DNA of 64,000 nucleotides from Lepidostoma basale (GCA_022606425.2 JAHDVF020001374.1:124001-188000), one strand, 5' to 3'. Shown: positions 1 to 11,739, numbered from the stretch's first letter. Made by a program: numbers and translations. Notes: generated from the sequence alone by a model not told the origin.

Positions 1-180
1 CGGACTTGACCCCACCAGACTCTCTTATATTGCATTGCATAATCAACCTCATGGGACTCGTCCTTGTGGAAGACTTCCTAAAAGATGGAAGGAAAACTGG
101 GAATCTACCTCACAGGAGGAGCAACACTCTGGAGAACAGGACACATAGGTCTACTCCAAGGAAGACGAAGAAGAAAGAGC
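1..180 (+). mobile_element. LINE 3'-end coding remnant
   Basis: Read in one frame, positions 52-160 give GTRPCGRLPKRW followed by KENWESTSQEEQ. This is the proline/arginine-rich C-terminal tail seen in other LINE fragments here, for example on the minus strand at 57087-57323 (GRPPKRWKEGW). A frame change near position 45 separates it from an upstream piece resembling LDPTRLSYIALHNQ. It is a 5'-truncated, frameshifted retrotransposon tail cut by the window edge, not a host gene. Confidence 0.65.
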
Positions 181-230
181 ACATTTTATTTTCACAATAC
201 TTTATTTCACGTTTAGCAAACATATTTTAA

Positions 231-2700
231 TTGGGACACAATCCACAAATAATAATTTTAAGTTAAAATTTGTGCTTTAAAAATATTGCAAAATTGTGAA
301 GGTTGTGAAAATTTTATTCAAATGTGAATCAACAACACAAATTGAAGGCGAATATAGAATCGGATACGTTAAAAAATATTTTTTTTTAATTATCGTTAAA
401 AAATGTAACAAAAAATGCTTGTATTTACGTTTCTCGATTGTTCTGTCGTGTCATTAATGAATGATGACTTAATAATATGGCTTGTTCTTCAATTACTTAT
501 TGCCTATTATCGTAAACATATCAAGAAATAATTTTTGTATATACTATTTATTATATATACATATATATACCATATAAACCGCCACTTCTGTAATTTTGAA
601 GCAAATTTACCCTTACGTCAATTGATTAAAATGTAAAATACATGTAATTACTAAATTATATGAATATTTAACCAAAATATGAAAGATTATTTTTAAAGTG
701 TAATCGAGTCCTGTAATGTTTTTTCTGTAAAATTTGGTTCTTATTTCATGTGTGAGACCTTTTACAAACACCACAAACCAGCACTAATATTTAATATAAT
801 TTTTTTTTTTAGTATCAAACAAATCTGAAAAAAGGTTTTTTGTTTTTAGCTCAAAATTTTCTTCGCGATAAATAAAATCTAAAACTAAAGATCAGCATCG
901 TTCTAGTTGCATTTAAATTTATTAAATAACCTTATAAACAATATTATTTCAGTATAAATATGAATAATAACATATTTATATTAAAGAATACATTGTTGGC
1001 TTGTATATTAAAAATTGAGATTGATATTTACAACACCAAAAACACATAATTTTTTTTTTTTAATAATTAAAAAAACATCTACCACATTTGCTTAAACGAA
1101 TCAACCAGATTCTCGAAACTGGTTGGTAAAAATAAATATTTAAACGGTTGAAACTTTCTTCTTCTTTTTCTTTTTGTCCTGTCACACCTCCGTGGTGCAT
1201 AGGGCCTAAAGGAACCTTCTCCACCCGACTCTATCGGTGTAAGAAATATAAACTATAAATTTGTTTTATATTTATACTACACCATAAAGTGCTTCTATTA
1301 TTATTTTTTAATCAAAGATTTGTTTTTCTGGTGCAATAATCACACTTGAAATATTTTCTTTATTTTACCATATAAATACACTGGTATATTACAATTATTT
1401 TGGTCAATTATATATGTGCATTTAAATTGCTTACTAGAGATCAAATATTTATATAAATATAATTGTGTATGTTTTTGCTGCACATTGTAAATAAAATATA
1501 TCAATTACCTACTATTTTCAATTAAAATGTTTATCACAGAGCAATAAATTATGGCTTATAGAAGATAGACAGCAAGCTTGGTTATCTCTCACAATTTTCT
1601 ATTTTAAAAAGTTTTCATACTCAAAAAGAACGTAAGACTTTTGATCGGCTAAATCGTTTAAAATTGGGTTACTGTTACTGTTTGGTATATATTTATTTTG
1701 TTTATAACGTAAAGGATAACAGACAAACACTCAATAATATAATATATACCCGATGTATAATGGTTTCGTATGAAGTTATTGTATCGAAATTGTATACGAA
1801 ACTATTTGTAAATTCTTATTTAATTTTTTTCTACGATATTTCGTTTGGAACTGGGGTAACATGTTGTCTCTTCATTCAGGTGTCAACATTTTAAATCATT
1901 ACCAAAACATCAGTATCAACAATGTTTTTTAACGCCGTGACATTCCCATAAATTATAATAAAACTTCTAGAAAACTGACGTTTTCATTTGTATTGGTTAT
2001 TTAATATATTATACTGTAATATATTTTATTTTTAATGTCATATATTGAAGACCTGCCATAAGTTATTTAAAGATTTTAACTAACATATCCTGATTATTCT
2101 GTGTTTTCTAAAACGTTTTTTTTATTCGAATAATTTCTAATAATATTTTATTGGTTTGGAAACCGCTTTTTAAAAACACATAATGTAAGTTATAGAGCAG
2201 TTTCCTTTTTGAAGAGAATGCCAATTCAAAACTGTCTTTCTTCTGTGCTGTATATATCTCCCATCATTCAATTATTTAACATTTAAGTAGAGATCGGATG
2301 CTGAACGCTCCTCTCGCAATTATTAATAAAAAATAATCAACTACCAACTAATAAAATTCGTCTTTTAACGGAGATATCACATTAAAAAATCGTATGTGTA
2401 ATACTTATGAGACAAGCATTCCTTATTAATTAGAATTAGTTAGAATTTAATATACCTATAGCAATAACCGACTTAATATCACATGCATATCATAGGCTAA
2501 GTAAAACTCTGCCAGATGTCTTATCAACTCTGATTAACGAGGAATAATTTTAAGAAAATGTATAAAACTTAAATGTATATATAAAGTTACTAGCAGTCAA
2601 TAGACACCAAGTGATTTTGATTGATGACTTAATGAATCCATATTTATCCATTATGTAAATAGAAATTTTTTTTTTCTTCAATTTACAACATTTAAGCTAC
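231..2700. other. AT-rich DNA without recognised gene
   Basis: Long A/T runs and short open frames only. A fragment near 1150-1240 resembles the reverse complement of a LINE tail. Positions 1925-2010 carry the 'aaaacttctagaaaactgacg' flank that recurs beside hammerhead-like modules elsewhere in the window. No exon-like, GC-rich conserved stretch was seen. Confidence 0.6.
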
Positions 2701-2708
2701 GTAATATA

Positions 2709-3104
2709 GGGTGTTTTTTTAGAGAGAACAGCGCTTGGAAATTGTGCAAACTTATTTTTTGAAAATCATGGTTCGGTTCACCAAACTTATCGTGCAGTAC
2801 GTCATTTTACGGTCGACATAATCGTCCATCCGAGAAAGTTATTCGGAAGACAATGGATCTTTTTCGCACCACGTATACTCTAGTGGATAATACGCATCCA
2901 TCCACAAAGACAACAATCATTGAAAATTGGATTACACGATTGCGCTTCATTACAGCTAGCCATGGCGCTCATATGCCCGAAATCATATTTAAACAATAAT
3001 GGCATAAAAGTACATATTAAATAAAGCCAATTTCATAAACATTAACATTATTTTAATGTGTTTTTTTATTATTAATGTGTATTGTATACCTCTAAAAAAC
3101 ACCC
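2709..3104 (+). mobile_element. mariner-type deletion derivative (MITE)
   Basis: The ends are inverted repeats: GGGTGTTTTTTTAGAG at the left, and CCTCTAAAAAACACCC at the right, which is its complement with one T fewer. Each end is flanked by TA (2707-2708 and 3105-3106), the Tc1/mariner target duplication. Inside, the plus strand reads ENHGSVHQTYRAVRHF, then after a one-base frameshift YGRHNRPSEKVIRK, which resembles the DNA-binding N-terminus of insect mariner-like transposases. It then joins ENWITRLRFITASHG and HMPEIIFKQ, followed by a stop, like a transposase C-terminus. The catalytic middle is missing, so this is an internally deleted, non-autonomous copy. Confidence 0.82.
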
Positions 3105-3261
3105 TATATTTAATAACCTCGAGACCTTAAACATAATTTAAATTCATAAAACAAAACATCTAAAAAAAATATATTTTTGTTTCTTGGACAACGATTTAAT
3201 TTAACTTTCATATGAAGCACTCACTTTGTGGTTAGACATTTTAAAAATATAAAATAAATAA

Positions 3262-3425
3262 ACCACGGTATGGTATATTTGATGCCAACTATTTTTTCTT
3301 GGACCCAAGTTTCATCAGGGCAGTATAACAACTAGTAGTATAGCTTTTGTAGTTGTTTACAGCCCTGATGAAGCTTGGGTACAAGCAAAACTAGTTGGCA
3401 ACAAATATAATAACCATACCGTGGT
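3262..3425. repeat. head-to-head pair of hammerhead-like modules
   Basis: Two roughly 60-bp inverted arms flank a short spacer. The right arm (+) reads CTGATGA, then AGCTT...AAGC (stem II), then AAAACTAGTT, then GGC. The left arm (-) reads CTGATGA-ACTTGG...CAAG-AAAAATAGTT-GGC. Both copies have A where the hammerhead core needs G12 (GAAA to AAAA), so both are probably inactive. On the right copy stem I can form with CC:GG plus TTGTT:AACAA around an internal loop. Confidence 0.6.
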
Positions 3426-3949
3426 TAAATACAAGGTTTTTAAAATTTATTTTATATTTTTAAAATTATTGAATTAATACGAAAAAACGTTTTTTTTTTT
3501 TTCAAAAATATATTTTTATATGTAAATGCTTTTTCATTCAAATTTAATAATTCTTTAGCAGAGCGAAGCAACTCATTCTCATAAAATAAAATAATACATC
3601 CACGTTTTCATTCGAATTAATTAATAAATATTGTTTTGACTAATAACCGTATATGAAAGCATTCAAAACATTTTTTTTATGTTTATCATTCCATAAAATT
3701 ATTGTATATGTATTTCTCATGAAAAAAACAAAAAAACACCGTCTTCTACATCGCCTTATCTATATAAATATGTATGTATTAAGACCATAATGATACTTAT
3801 ATACAATTATGTATTCTTATAATCTATTTACACTTTTGCAAATGGCCTTAGATGGATTATTTTACAAAATAAATATCAGTTTATATATTTGAATAATATT
3901 ACAAAATTAAAATATTTGCAAAGTCAATTTTATGTCAAGGATTAATTGT

Positions 3950-4290
3950 ATATCAATAGAGATGAAGGTGCAAATTGGAAACAGAATACGGTGGTCGAGG
4001 TGTTTACAGGACTTATGACCTGTTATTGGTTGGGCTAAGCGCACGCTTTATGTAATACAACATTCCCCATTCCACTCTTCTTACGACCACCATGTCTGAC
4101 AAATTTTTGGAAGTTGTATATATGCTACTATGTAACACCACACTCACAATTTTTATTTCAATCTACACACTAGCGCCATCTATGATGATTGGGTTAAGCA
4201 CTAAGCAGAAAATCTTTTTATTAACGCAATGTGAAAGGCTACCGCCATTAACGTATTGCTAGATAACGCCTGGTGCGCCAATTAATCCTT
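3950..4290 (+). mobile_element. SINE-like or foldback-family element, diverged copy
   Basis: It shares 'aaggattaattgtat', 'tttacaggacttatgacct' and 'aacattccccattcc' with the perfect palindrome at 38948-39223 and with the minus-strand copy at 44800-45115. The right half (4080-4230) also matches 44800-44950. It appears to be a fuller copy of the same family. A tRNA-like box-A string (GTGGCCGAG) is seen in the related copy, but not enough is preserved to be sure of a tRNA origin. Confidence 0.6.
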
Positions 4291-4884
4291 TCAATTTTAT
4301 GTATTTATTTTTACAAAAATATGTCATATTATATATTGAATGGAAAATATGCCCTGAATTAGGTGTGCCATATTAAAATAAAATTATTCTATTGTACTAT
4401 ATTAGATAAGGGGTGACAGAAAAATTCACTCATTGAAATGCTTAATTCGTTTTTTTTTTCAATCAAGATTGTATTCGTTATCAAACTGTTTGTCGTATCA
4501 TGGAAAAATATATATATATTTTTAATTATTTACGTAATATTGTTAAATATTTTTTATTATCATAAATATATGTATGCATATCGCACGCTTAATAGTAAAC
4601 TGACCGATTATGGTTTAGGTGATAATTGAGTTATTATAACATAAGACAGAGGCTTGTGTTAACGCTATCCATCGTTTCGCGTTAAAATTAAGTCAAAATT
4701 CCGCCAATTGACCTCCATTACACTATATCAGTCTTTTTCATTCGTAAGTGTTTTTCGACTGTTTTTGTTAAAACACCAGATTGAGCAAAACTCGATTTTT
4801 TTAGTTAAGCCAGTGTTCTATCAAGCGTGCGATATATTAATGTATGATATAAATTATATATATACGTATAAATTATATATATAA

Positions 4885-5131
4885 CAGTGGAGATACTCTC
4901 ATAGAAGCCCAAAAGCCCGGCTTGCGTAAGAAATTTTGAATCAAAGTCTCTTCTGGCTTACAGAGGTTCAGTTCTTGTGGCTATTCCTCTTACGTCTGAT
5001 GAAAACATTGTTGGAAGGTGATTCGGTGGGTTGTTGGTTTATGCGGGGCAGGATAACTTATATTTGCGGGTTTTGATTAAAAATTTCTTACGCAAGCCGG
5101 GCTTCTGGGCTTTATGGGAGTACCGCCACTG
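4885..5131. mobile_element. hAT-like MITE, copy 1
   Basis: 247 bp with long terminal inverted repeats of about 60 bp. It begins CAGTGGAGATACTCTCATAG and ends TATGGGAGTACCGCCACTG. The inner arms read AAGCCCGGCTTGCGTAAGAA and its complement. CAGTGG termini and an imperfect AT-rich 7-8-bp flanking repeat suggest a hAT-type element, which is an inference. A second copy of nearly identical length lies at 49199-49444 in a ChAT intron. No transposase is encoded. Confidence 0.78.
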
Positions 5132-7950
5132 GATATAATATAATTCAATAAAAAAATAATTAATTAAAATTTATTAACTATCATATGATTGTAAATAAAT
5201 ATAAACATTTGAAAAATTCGTAAGTAAAAACCAAATGTCAAATTACACTTATTAACTTTTTTTTTCTATACTATGGGTGGTATTTTAAAACATTGTTTTA
5301 ATTTGAGAAACTGTGTTTTGTAATTACCCCCAAGAAAGATTCACGCGAGTTGTGTAAATAAAAAAAATGTACATATTTTCCTTAGATTCACCTTTCGTAT
5401 GTTATGAAGTAAATCCACTGTTATTAATCCAGATTCACATTTGAACAATAGAGGTAAATAGCTGTAGTGACCAAATTTGCTATTTTGAAAAATATTAGAA
5501 AAATATTAATTATGTGCTACATGTAGAATATAACTATTAAATAATGTATGTATATATACATATAAAGGATGCATTATATGTACGTAAAAATGTTTTATTT
5601 TATTTTAAATAATGTACAATTACTTATGTAATTAAAGTTATTTTATACATGTTATAGCGTGAATATAATTTCAATATATCTAGATAATATGGTCTAAGAA
5701 TGTACACTTAGGAAACAAAATAATTATAAATACAAAATATTATTTAAGATATTACATAATTTTAAAATTATGTTTTCAATGCTAACATTTGATTCTCATG
5801 TAAATAAATCATTTATATTTATTTAATTATTTAAATTGATTAACTGATTTAGCTTGTTAATTCCTAGTTTAAAAATTAAAAAAAAAATGTAAATAATAAA
5901 ATAAAATTTTAAAAGATGTTAATATAGTAAATACAATTAATTTATTTAAACATAATTCTGAAATATTTTACCTAACTTAACTTAAAAACAGTTCTTCCAA
6001 AAAATGATTTTATTTATTTTATATTTTAATTTTATATATTTTTGAAAACTTTTTTTTGTTAGTTAAAATATTTCAGAATATTTTTTTTTAATATAGAAGA
6101 AGTTTATTGTTTAAACATAGTTGTAAAAAGGGTTACATTTTTTTCGTAGTTTTATTAAGAGGTGTGTATGAATGTTACCGAATACAGGCCGGTGTAAGTA
6201 AATAGTTTTAATTGAGCCTTATTCTAACCCCCTAAATGATAACTATAAAACCCTACTAAGTCTCAAATAAATTCTTTATGCTACTTTAACGATTAGCACT
6301 TTGAGTAATATGTTTAAAGACTAAAGTGGTTAATGTGAATAATATACAATACTAGGCAACGTTTACTACAGACAAGTTCTTAGTAAAATATATTGTATCT
6401 ATTATACTAGATATATATTAAAAAGCTAAATGATTTCATTTGCTTTGTAATTAGAATACATTTCTATAGGATTGGTATGTAAATAGAAACGCCAGAAACA
6501 ACAAAATAAAGTATATTTTACATCATGACAATGTATGCCTTATATAAATGCTTAAAAAACTACATTAATCTGCAGTTAGCTGTTGATGTTTTTATGTTAC
6601 GAGTAGTTCTTCCATTGAGTTATTGCGCTATTTTTAGGACATTTTCAGAAGGGAAGGTCTTTCTATTTACATCCCAGTTGTGTAACAAGTTTCCTTTAAA
6701 GTTTAGACGTGTAATACAGCATTTGGAAGTATTTCGTTTAACTGTTGACTAGATGTCGGTAAGAATGTTGTCAAAAGTAGTTATTAGTAAGTAAGCGTGC
6801 AAATATTTCGTGTTTAATCTTTAATTAATCGTTTAAGGTTTTAAACTCGAATCAAAGTTTAAGTATTTTATACGAAGCGTTTGGAAACAGGGGAGATTGA
6901 TTATACTGAACATACAGTCGATGACACTTCGATCGTGAATTTATTAAAATCTTTATAACAATCCATAAAAAAACAAACGTTTTGATAATGACAAAGAATC
7001 GCTTGACTGTTAACGTCGATATCATATATTATATGATTTGTAAATTGAGTCACATACTATCAAGATATGTAACGTTAAATGTGACGCTAGATTTTAAAAT
7101 AAAATAAATTACGTTTACCTTTGTAATATATATTAAATTTCAATTAACTTATTCTGCTAGTTCCGACCGGTTTAGACAGCTTGCTAGAGTCTTCTGATTA
7201 GATTTGAAGATGAGAGTGAGCTGCCTACGAGCTACACTGAAGGTTTATAGAGAATTACTATAACCATAGTCTTTATTAATTTATATATGTTTAGCAGAAA
7301 AAAAAAATTACCTGAATAATTTGTATAGCGCTGGTGGGTTTCACAATAGACTTGCAAAGTAAAGTTGATATAACTTTCTTGCTTGTATCAATTTGCTACA
7401 TTGACAAGTTAAGACACTATCCATCTGGGTTAAAATATTAATTAGGTTACGTAGAAATAATTTCATGGATTAAAATGTGAAATTAAGAGAATCAATGTTA
7501 TTTATAAATGATATACGCACAAAGACATCCAAAAATTATAAGTCTTCTTAATAAATCTAAAAGCTTTATTATGAAGGTTCTTTCTTATTTTTGTTTTGAT
7601 TGATCAATTTCATTTTTATTCTATGATGTTTATTAACATGTTTATCAAACAGTGTTTGATGTTTCGTCTTGTGTCTGCGACAGTAAAGAAACTAGTCACA
7701 CTTCTGAATAAACGTGAAAAATATATTTTTCATTTAAATTATTGTACTTGCGAGTAAAAATAAGTTTTTCGACTATGAATTTCACATTCATTTGAAGTCT
7801 TTTTGGTCATATTTTTTTCAAACACTTACATTTTATTATTAGTTGATCAATGATGTATAAAACTATATAAATTCAGCATTATATGCTTTTTAGTTTTCAA
7901 AGGAAAACCATTATTCAAGTAATCACATTATCAAAACTATACATATTGAT
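5132..7950. other. AT-rich DNA without recognised gene
   Basis: Dominated by A/T runs. The only open frames are short and low in complexity. Positions 7150-7200 contain a decayed minus-strand module with ACCGGT beside an AGCAAGCT stem, related to the copy at 23310-23440. No splice-flanked conserved coding segment was recognised. Confidence 0.55.
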
Positions 7951-7964
7951 AATATTCACCTGTT

Positions 7965-8115
7965 TTATTATATTAATGGGTATGGTATATGTTTCGCTTT
8001 GCTTATACATTATCAAATGCCTTAGCTAGGCGAAACATGTCTTTCCCACAAAATACAATAAAACTTTTAGAAAACGTTTTCATTCTTATTAATTATTTAA
8101 TATAGAGTTTTAAAT
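7965..8115 (+). repeat. hammerhead-related repeat with GAAACATGTC core
   Basis: Positions 8018-8046 contain GCCTTAGCTAGGC, a 4-5-bp stem, followed directly by GAAACATGTC. Its reverse-orientation partner (ATGTTTCGC) lies about 35 bp upstream, giving a small inverted pair. The CTGANGA box is not preserved in this subfamily. The downstream flank, AATAAAACTTTTAGAAAACG then TTTTCATTC, recurs at 1965, 17110, 18475, 30265, 37330 and 52480. Confidence 0.5.
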
Positions 8116-8495
8116 CATTGTTCAAGGAATAATTAATTAAAGCATTTTGGTTTTTGATTGAAGTGTTTTGTGATTAAAACGTACCATAAACGAATTAATT
8201 AGAGTTCGATACGTATAAATGATATCGTATTCACGATCAATATGATTGATCATGGTAGGTTTTCAGAATTTGAGTGAAAGGATAGAACTATCAGTAAGTC
8301 AAGTGGGTGAAACAAAAAGCAATCTAAATTTAAGATTATACTTCTAATAGCTAGCTTAAAAGATAGAACATATTTAGTGCCACTAAGTATAACACGTGTA
8401 ACAGTTTTCATACAAGTAGAAACATAATAATTACGCCTGTAGCACACTGCAGCAAAAGCGAAGCAGTTGCAAAACTCTGTATAAACGTTTTTTAA

Positions 8496-9106
8496 CCCTT
8501 ACCACTCCATTATTTTTTGATATTGTTTGTCAGCCAATTGTAATTTAAATAATGTCAATATTTGTATTGATAGGTAGTTACAAAAAAAATGGTTGAAAAT
8601 TCGTTTGTAATGATTTATTCTTCAAATAAAAAACAACTTACAAAAAACATTATGGACTACTTTTACAGTTTTGCATAGTATGGTACTTTTTAAAATAATC
8701 TCCAGGGTGGAGACCAGGTTTTCTGGAACAGGTCTCACAAAACCACACTGTTTCCCGTCTTCTACTGGAATCTTTCTGTTACTGCACACAGTACAGTCTT
8801 TAGAATCTATGTCCAGTTTCGCACTGAAGTGGGGCTTGTACTCTAATCGCTCCTCTGCATGACGTATCACGCAAAGTTCTTGCCATTTTAGGTTATGTGA
8901 ATTTGCAAGGATTATTTTATAGTAAAATAAAAACGTAAAACAGTCAAAATCGTATTAAAACGTGAAATTAAACGTTTTTTTAACGAATAATCACAAGAAA
9001 GAAGAAGTGCACGTGCAAGTCTTATCTTGTCGGCCGCCAGCCGACAACTGAGTTGTAGCGTACATATAGCGATGTCGGCTGGCATTCGACAAAGGAGTGG
9101 TAAGGG
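8496..9106 (-). mobile_element. piggyBac derivative with intact ends
   Basis: Terminal inverted repeats CCCTTACCACTCC and GGAGTGGTAAGGG are perfect and are flanked by TTAA on both sides (8492-8495 and 9107-9110), the diagnostic piggyBac target duplication. The 611-bp body keeps only a C-terminal transposase remnant on the minus strand plus the right subterminal region, which carries a second inverted motif near 9034-9085 (GCCAGCCGACA / TGTCGGCTGGC). It is non-autonomous but its ends look mobilisable in trans. Confidence 0.93.
8650..8920 (-). pseudogene. piggyBac transposase C-terminal zinc-binding domain remnant
   Basis: The minus strand reads VIRHAEERLEY...SKDCTVCSNRK, shifts by one base, and continues TVWFCETCSRKPGLHPGDYF, then KKYHTMQNCKSSP and a stop at 8650-8652. 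The spacing CxxC...CxxC...HPGD.F..YHT is the cysteine-rich C-terminal domain of piggyBac transposases, which binds the element's ends in the family. Here one cysteine is replaced (GDYF where the family usually has C near that place), and the frameshift falls after CSNRKI. The DDD catalytic core is absent, so no active enzyme can be made. Confidence 0.9.
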
Positions 9107-9652
9107 TTAATTAGTAATTGCACACAGTACGCGGAACGAAAGCGGACCGAATCCAGTTCGCCTGACGTCTGTTTGTACGTGTCGACAGATTAAAAACATT
9201 ATATATATATATACTGAGTTTCGCATCCGTTTCGCTTTCGCTGCAGTGTGCTACAGGCGTTTTAACTGTTTTGAATACTAAAACTTTGATTCGAATTAAA
9301 ATCGTTGCAATTTAATTGTACTATACATCTACATGTTCTATTACGGTTTTAGAAGAAAATTAAAATCGTATACTCTTAATTGCAATGGAATGTTGAAAAT
9401 GTTGGAAACGTTATATAATATATTATTTGGATATTTGTTCACTTATTGTAATTACTGTTCACTCTGTTGTGTTTATTCTTATTATAAAACTGTTTTATTG
9501 TTAATTTTCAAATGTTTAATATGATTGTATTATTTTATTTTGTTCTATGAATGTATTTCAAGGGAAGTAACGAAATTAAATAAATGACTTGTTAATCGAA
9601 AACGTATTTTTATTAAGATAAAAACGAAATTAAATTTAGATAAACTTGGAGC

Positions 9653-10020
9653 GTTAATTCTGTGGAATTCCATAATGATGATTTTTTAATAATTTTAACA
9701 CAATTTTTTCCACTTTTGAGTTTTATTTTTCTCGAGATGTTTTGAAGGCTTTACAGCTTCATTATCGGGAGACAGATATAACCTAAGATTATATGATGAT
9801 GATGAAGGTCGATAATTATTACAAAATGAATGCAAGAACCTAGCAACATATTTAACATGTCTTAGTTAACTTAGGCAGAGTACCAGGAACATTACGAGAC
9901 CTTGATGTGATCTCGAATTTAACCTCTAGATCTCGCAATTTCGAATCGTAGTCATCGAAACATGTTGAGACAAAAAATTCAAAAGTAGAAAAAACAGTGT
10001 TTTATTTCATAAAAAAAATC
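9653..10020. repeat. foldback with hammerhead-like modules
   Basis: It starts with the shared flank GCGTTAATTCTGTGGAATTC. A minus-strand module follows (cattatcgggag), then a plus-strand arm ending in GAAACATGTTGAGA near 9957-9974, with arms containing 'ccacttttgagtt' and 'attcaaaagtagaaaa'. The modules are decayed. This is the same family as 21510-21690, 29905-30080 and 49575-49815. Confidence 0.55.
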
Positions 10021-10064
10021 GTAAAACAAGAGTTTTATAGCATTATTAATATGTTTTTTTTTTC

Positions 10065-10335
10065 TTTCTCTACCATTTTACGTATCTACGATGTCGATCA
10101 TCATCCCTCATCTTGGGTGGTATCCATTTCTCCATTTCCGGGTTTTTATCTTCGACGGCGTCAGCACAGACTGTTTTATCACCATGCATAACCAACCTGT
10201 CTCTAGTGATTTCAGTAGGGAGAGTAATCAAACTGCTGAACATGACATACATTTTCTCAAATGGGTGTCAACATGTTTGTAATGTCTTTATATAAATAGG
10301 AATAATAAATTTCATCTGATTTGATTTGAAACTGG
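10065..10335 (+). mobile_element. Jockey-like LINE 3' terminus
   Basis: Broken frames give RRRQHRLFYHHA, then TNLSLVISVGRVIKLLN. These match the plus-strand copies at 12335-12740 and 48300-48620 (R..HRLFYLP..RTNLP, PVGRAI.LLN). This is the extreme C-terminus of a non-LTR reverse-transcriptase protein. The 3' UTR ends in 'taataaatttcatctgattt', like the tail at 47530-47565. Confidence 0.78.
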
Positions 10336-10404
10336 TCATCACTACTACAAAGAAAGAGTCTTGCGTCATGCGGAAAAACTCCTCCACACTATTCCGTATT
10401 CCAG

Positions 10405-10515
10405 TCAACTAAAACATCATCACGCCGTTTCTTCGGAAGGGTAGGCAGAGAGAATACTCTAACCTGACATACCTCTTTAGCTTCCACCACATTGGGTGAA
10501 AGCTAAAGAGGTATC
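10405..10515 (-). mobile_element. short LINE 3' tail (hairpin family)
   Basis: 'catcacgccgtttcttcgga', followed by 'agggtaggcagaga', is the reverse complement of the LINE 3' end that recurs at 17965, 25740, 38800, 42420 and 46900. The segment 10469-10513 also folds back on itself (acctctttagctt / aagctaaagaggt). Confidence 0.65.
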
Positions 10516-10941
10516 GTATTAAACGATTATTCAATATTAAATAATAAGGTCACTGAAATAATATAATGTGAATCTATGTATTATATTGTGCAACAATTGC
10601 GAAGAGTTATGCCCGATCTCTAATCTTTAACGTCCGCATTTATGTAATCTACATACAAGTCCTATATATCACAGCTTTATACTATAAAAACATGCATATA
10701 AAAAACAATAAAGTAAATCGGCGGGTTATTACCGAATCGAATAGCATTTCAACAGGCTTACTGGAAAATTGAAATACACTCATTTATGTAAATTATTCGA
10801 CATTTTTCATGTGACGTCATATGCTTGTTCAGGGGTGGAGAACAAATCTTCATCTTTTTTCTTAGCCATCTCTCCATTGCTAGATTCAATAGATTCCCTT
10901 TTTTCCCCTATGGTCTCCACATTATAAAATAAAAAACATGA

Positions 10942-11110
10942 TTCATTCATGGCAGAGTGGCAAGAGCTATTACCGCCACACTGAAGGTCTCGGATTTAAT
11001 TCTTGGCGATGACAATGTAGTAATCACACTATCTTTGGTCTGGTAAAGATTTTACGTGGCAATAAAATGGCGATAGATTGGCTACCTATCATTTGTCATA
11101 AGAATCAATA
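10942..11110 (+). mobile_element. tRNA-derived SINE, 5' part (split by a pogo-like element)
   Basis: It contains the diverged head (GGCAGAGTGGCAAGAGC), then the body 'atctttggtctggt' and 'ataaaatggcgatagattgg' shared with all SINE copies in this window. The copy is interrupted at 11112 by a pogo/Tigger-like element. It resumes at about 11680-11712 with the tail 'aattgggttcatagacctgt' and 'tgtatac', the type-B tail. Confidence 0.78.
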
Positions 11111-11112
11111 TA

Positions 11113-11653
11113 CAGTAGAATGTCGTTTATCCGGACGTCAGTTAACTGGATCGTCACTTATCCGGACAAGCCAAGATGATGAAGCGCAAAAAAACGAGGA
11201 AATCTTAAATTCTGAAGGAAAATTATTTTTCCAGTACTTTTTTTTATATGGCCGAGCCATATAGGGCTCCCTCCGCTTACCCGAAGCTGTTATAGTTGCA
11301 GCGGCGCCTCTCGTCAGCTTCACTCCTGCACTCCCTAGGCCCGTCCCCCGTCCATGCGGGACTAACGTTAAAAAAAAAAAAAATAATATATGTATATTAG
11401 CAACCAAGGGGGACCCAGACCACATTTAAGCTACGCTACTCTCCCTTGATGTCCCGCCGTACACACATAGCAATTCAACAGCAAAAAAATACACAACTGA
11501 TATATGCATGTACTACATACATACTAATAAAAATCGATTATTACCTTATTTTGCTAAAAGAAATTAGCTCTTTGATTATCGGAGGTGTTCCGGAAAAATC
11601 GGTATCCGGAACACCTCCGGTCCTAATTTTTACGGATAAACGACGTTTTAATG
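11113..11653. mobile_element. pogo/Tigger-like non-autonomous element
   Basis: The left end is CAGTAGAATGTCGTTTATCC and the right end is CGGATAAACGACGTTTTAAT, followed by G. Their complements agree for 12 consecutive inner bases and partly beyond. CAGT...TTATCCGGA termini are typical of pogo/Tigger elements. A TA precedes the left end. It is inserted in a SINE. The internal palindrome GGAGGTGTTCCGG...CCGGAACACCTCC is at 11580-11620. It encodes no recognisable transposase. Confidence 0.72.
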
Positions 11654-11659
11654 AATTAA

Positions 11660-11712
11660 CTAAAACAAAGTGTATACGTAAATTGGGTTCATAGACCTGT
11701 TGTATACCATAA
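11660..11712 (+). mobile_element. SINE 3' part resuming after the pogo-like insertion
   Basis: 'gtatacgtaaattgggttca', followed by 'tagacctgttgtatac', matches the type-B SINE tail seen in reverse at 19325-19365, 55275-55315 and 58085-58120. Confidence 0.7.
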
Positions 11713-11739
11713 AAATAGCACTTCTTCTTCTTGTTCTTC

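Larger units (their letters stand above)
8433..9260. mobile_element. inverted-repeat DNA element hosting a piggyBac insertion
   Basis: The left end (8433 on) begins ACGCCTGTAGCACACTGCAG and the right end (to 9260) closes with CTGCAGTGTGCTACAGGCGT, its exact complement. The arms continue past this. Without the nested piggyBac (8496-9106) the element is about 215 bp. The superfamily is not recognised. Flanking duplications are unclear. It must be older than the piggyBac copy it contains. Confidence 0.75.

Noticed and set aside
1664..1894. Small frames of 60-80 codons in AT-rich DNA (also 4438-4629, 6525-6752, 9333-9524)
   Set aside because: Low-complexity Y/F/I/L-rich translations with no family pattern or splice context; expected by chance.
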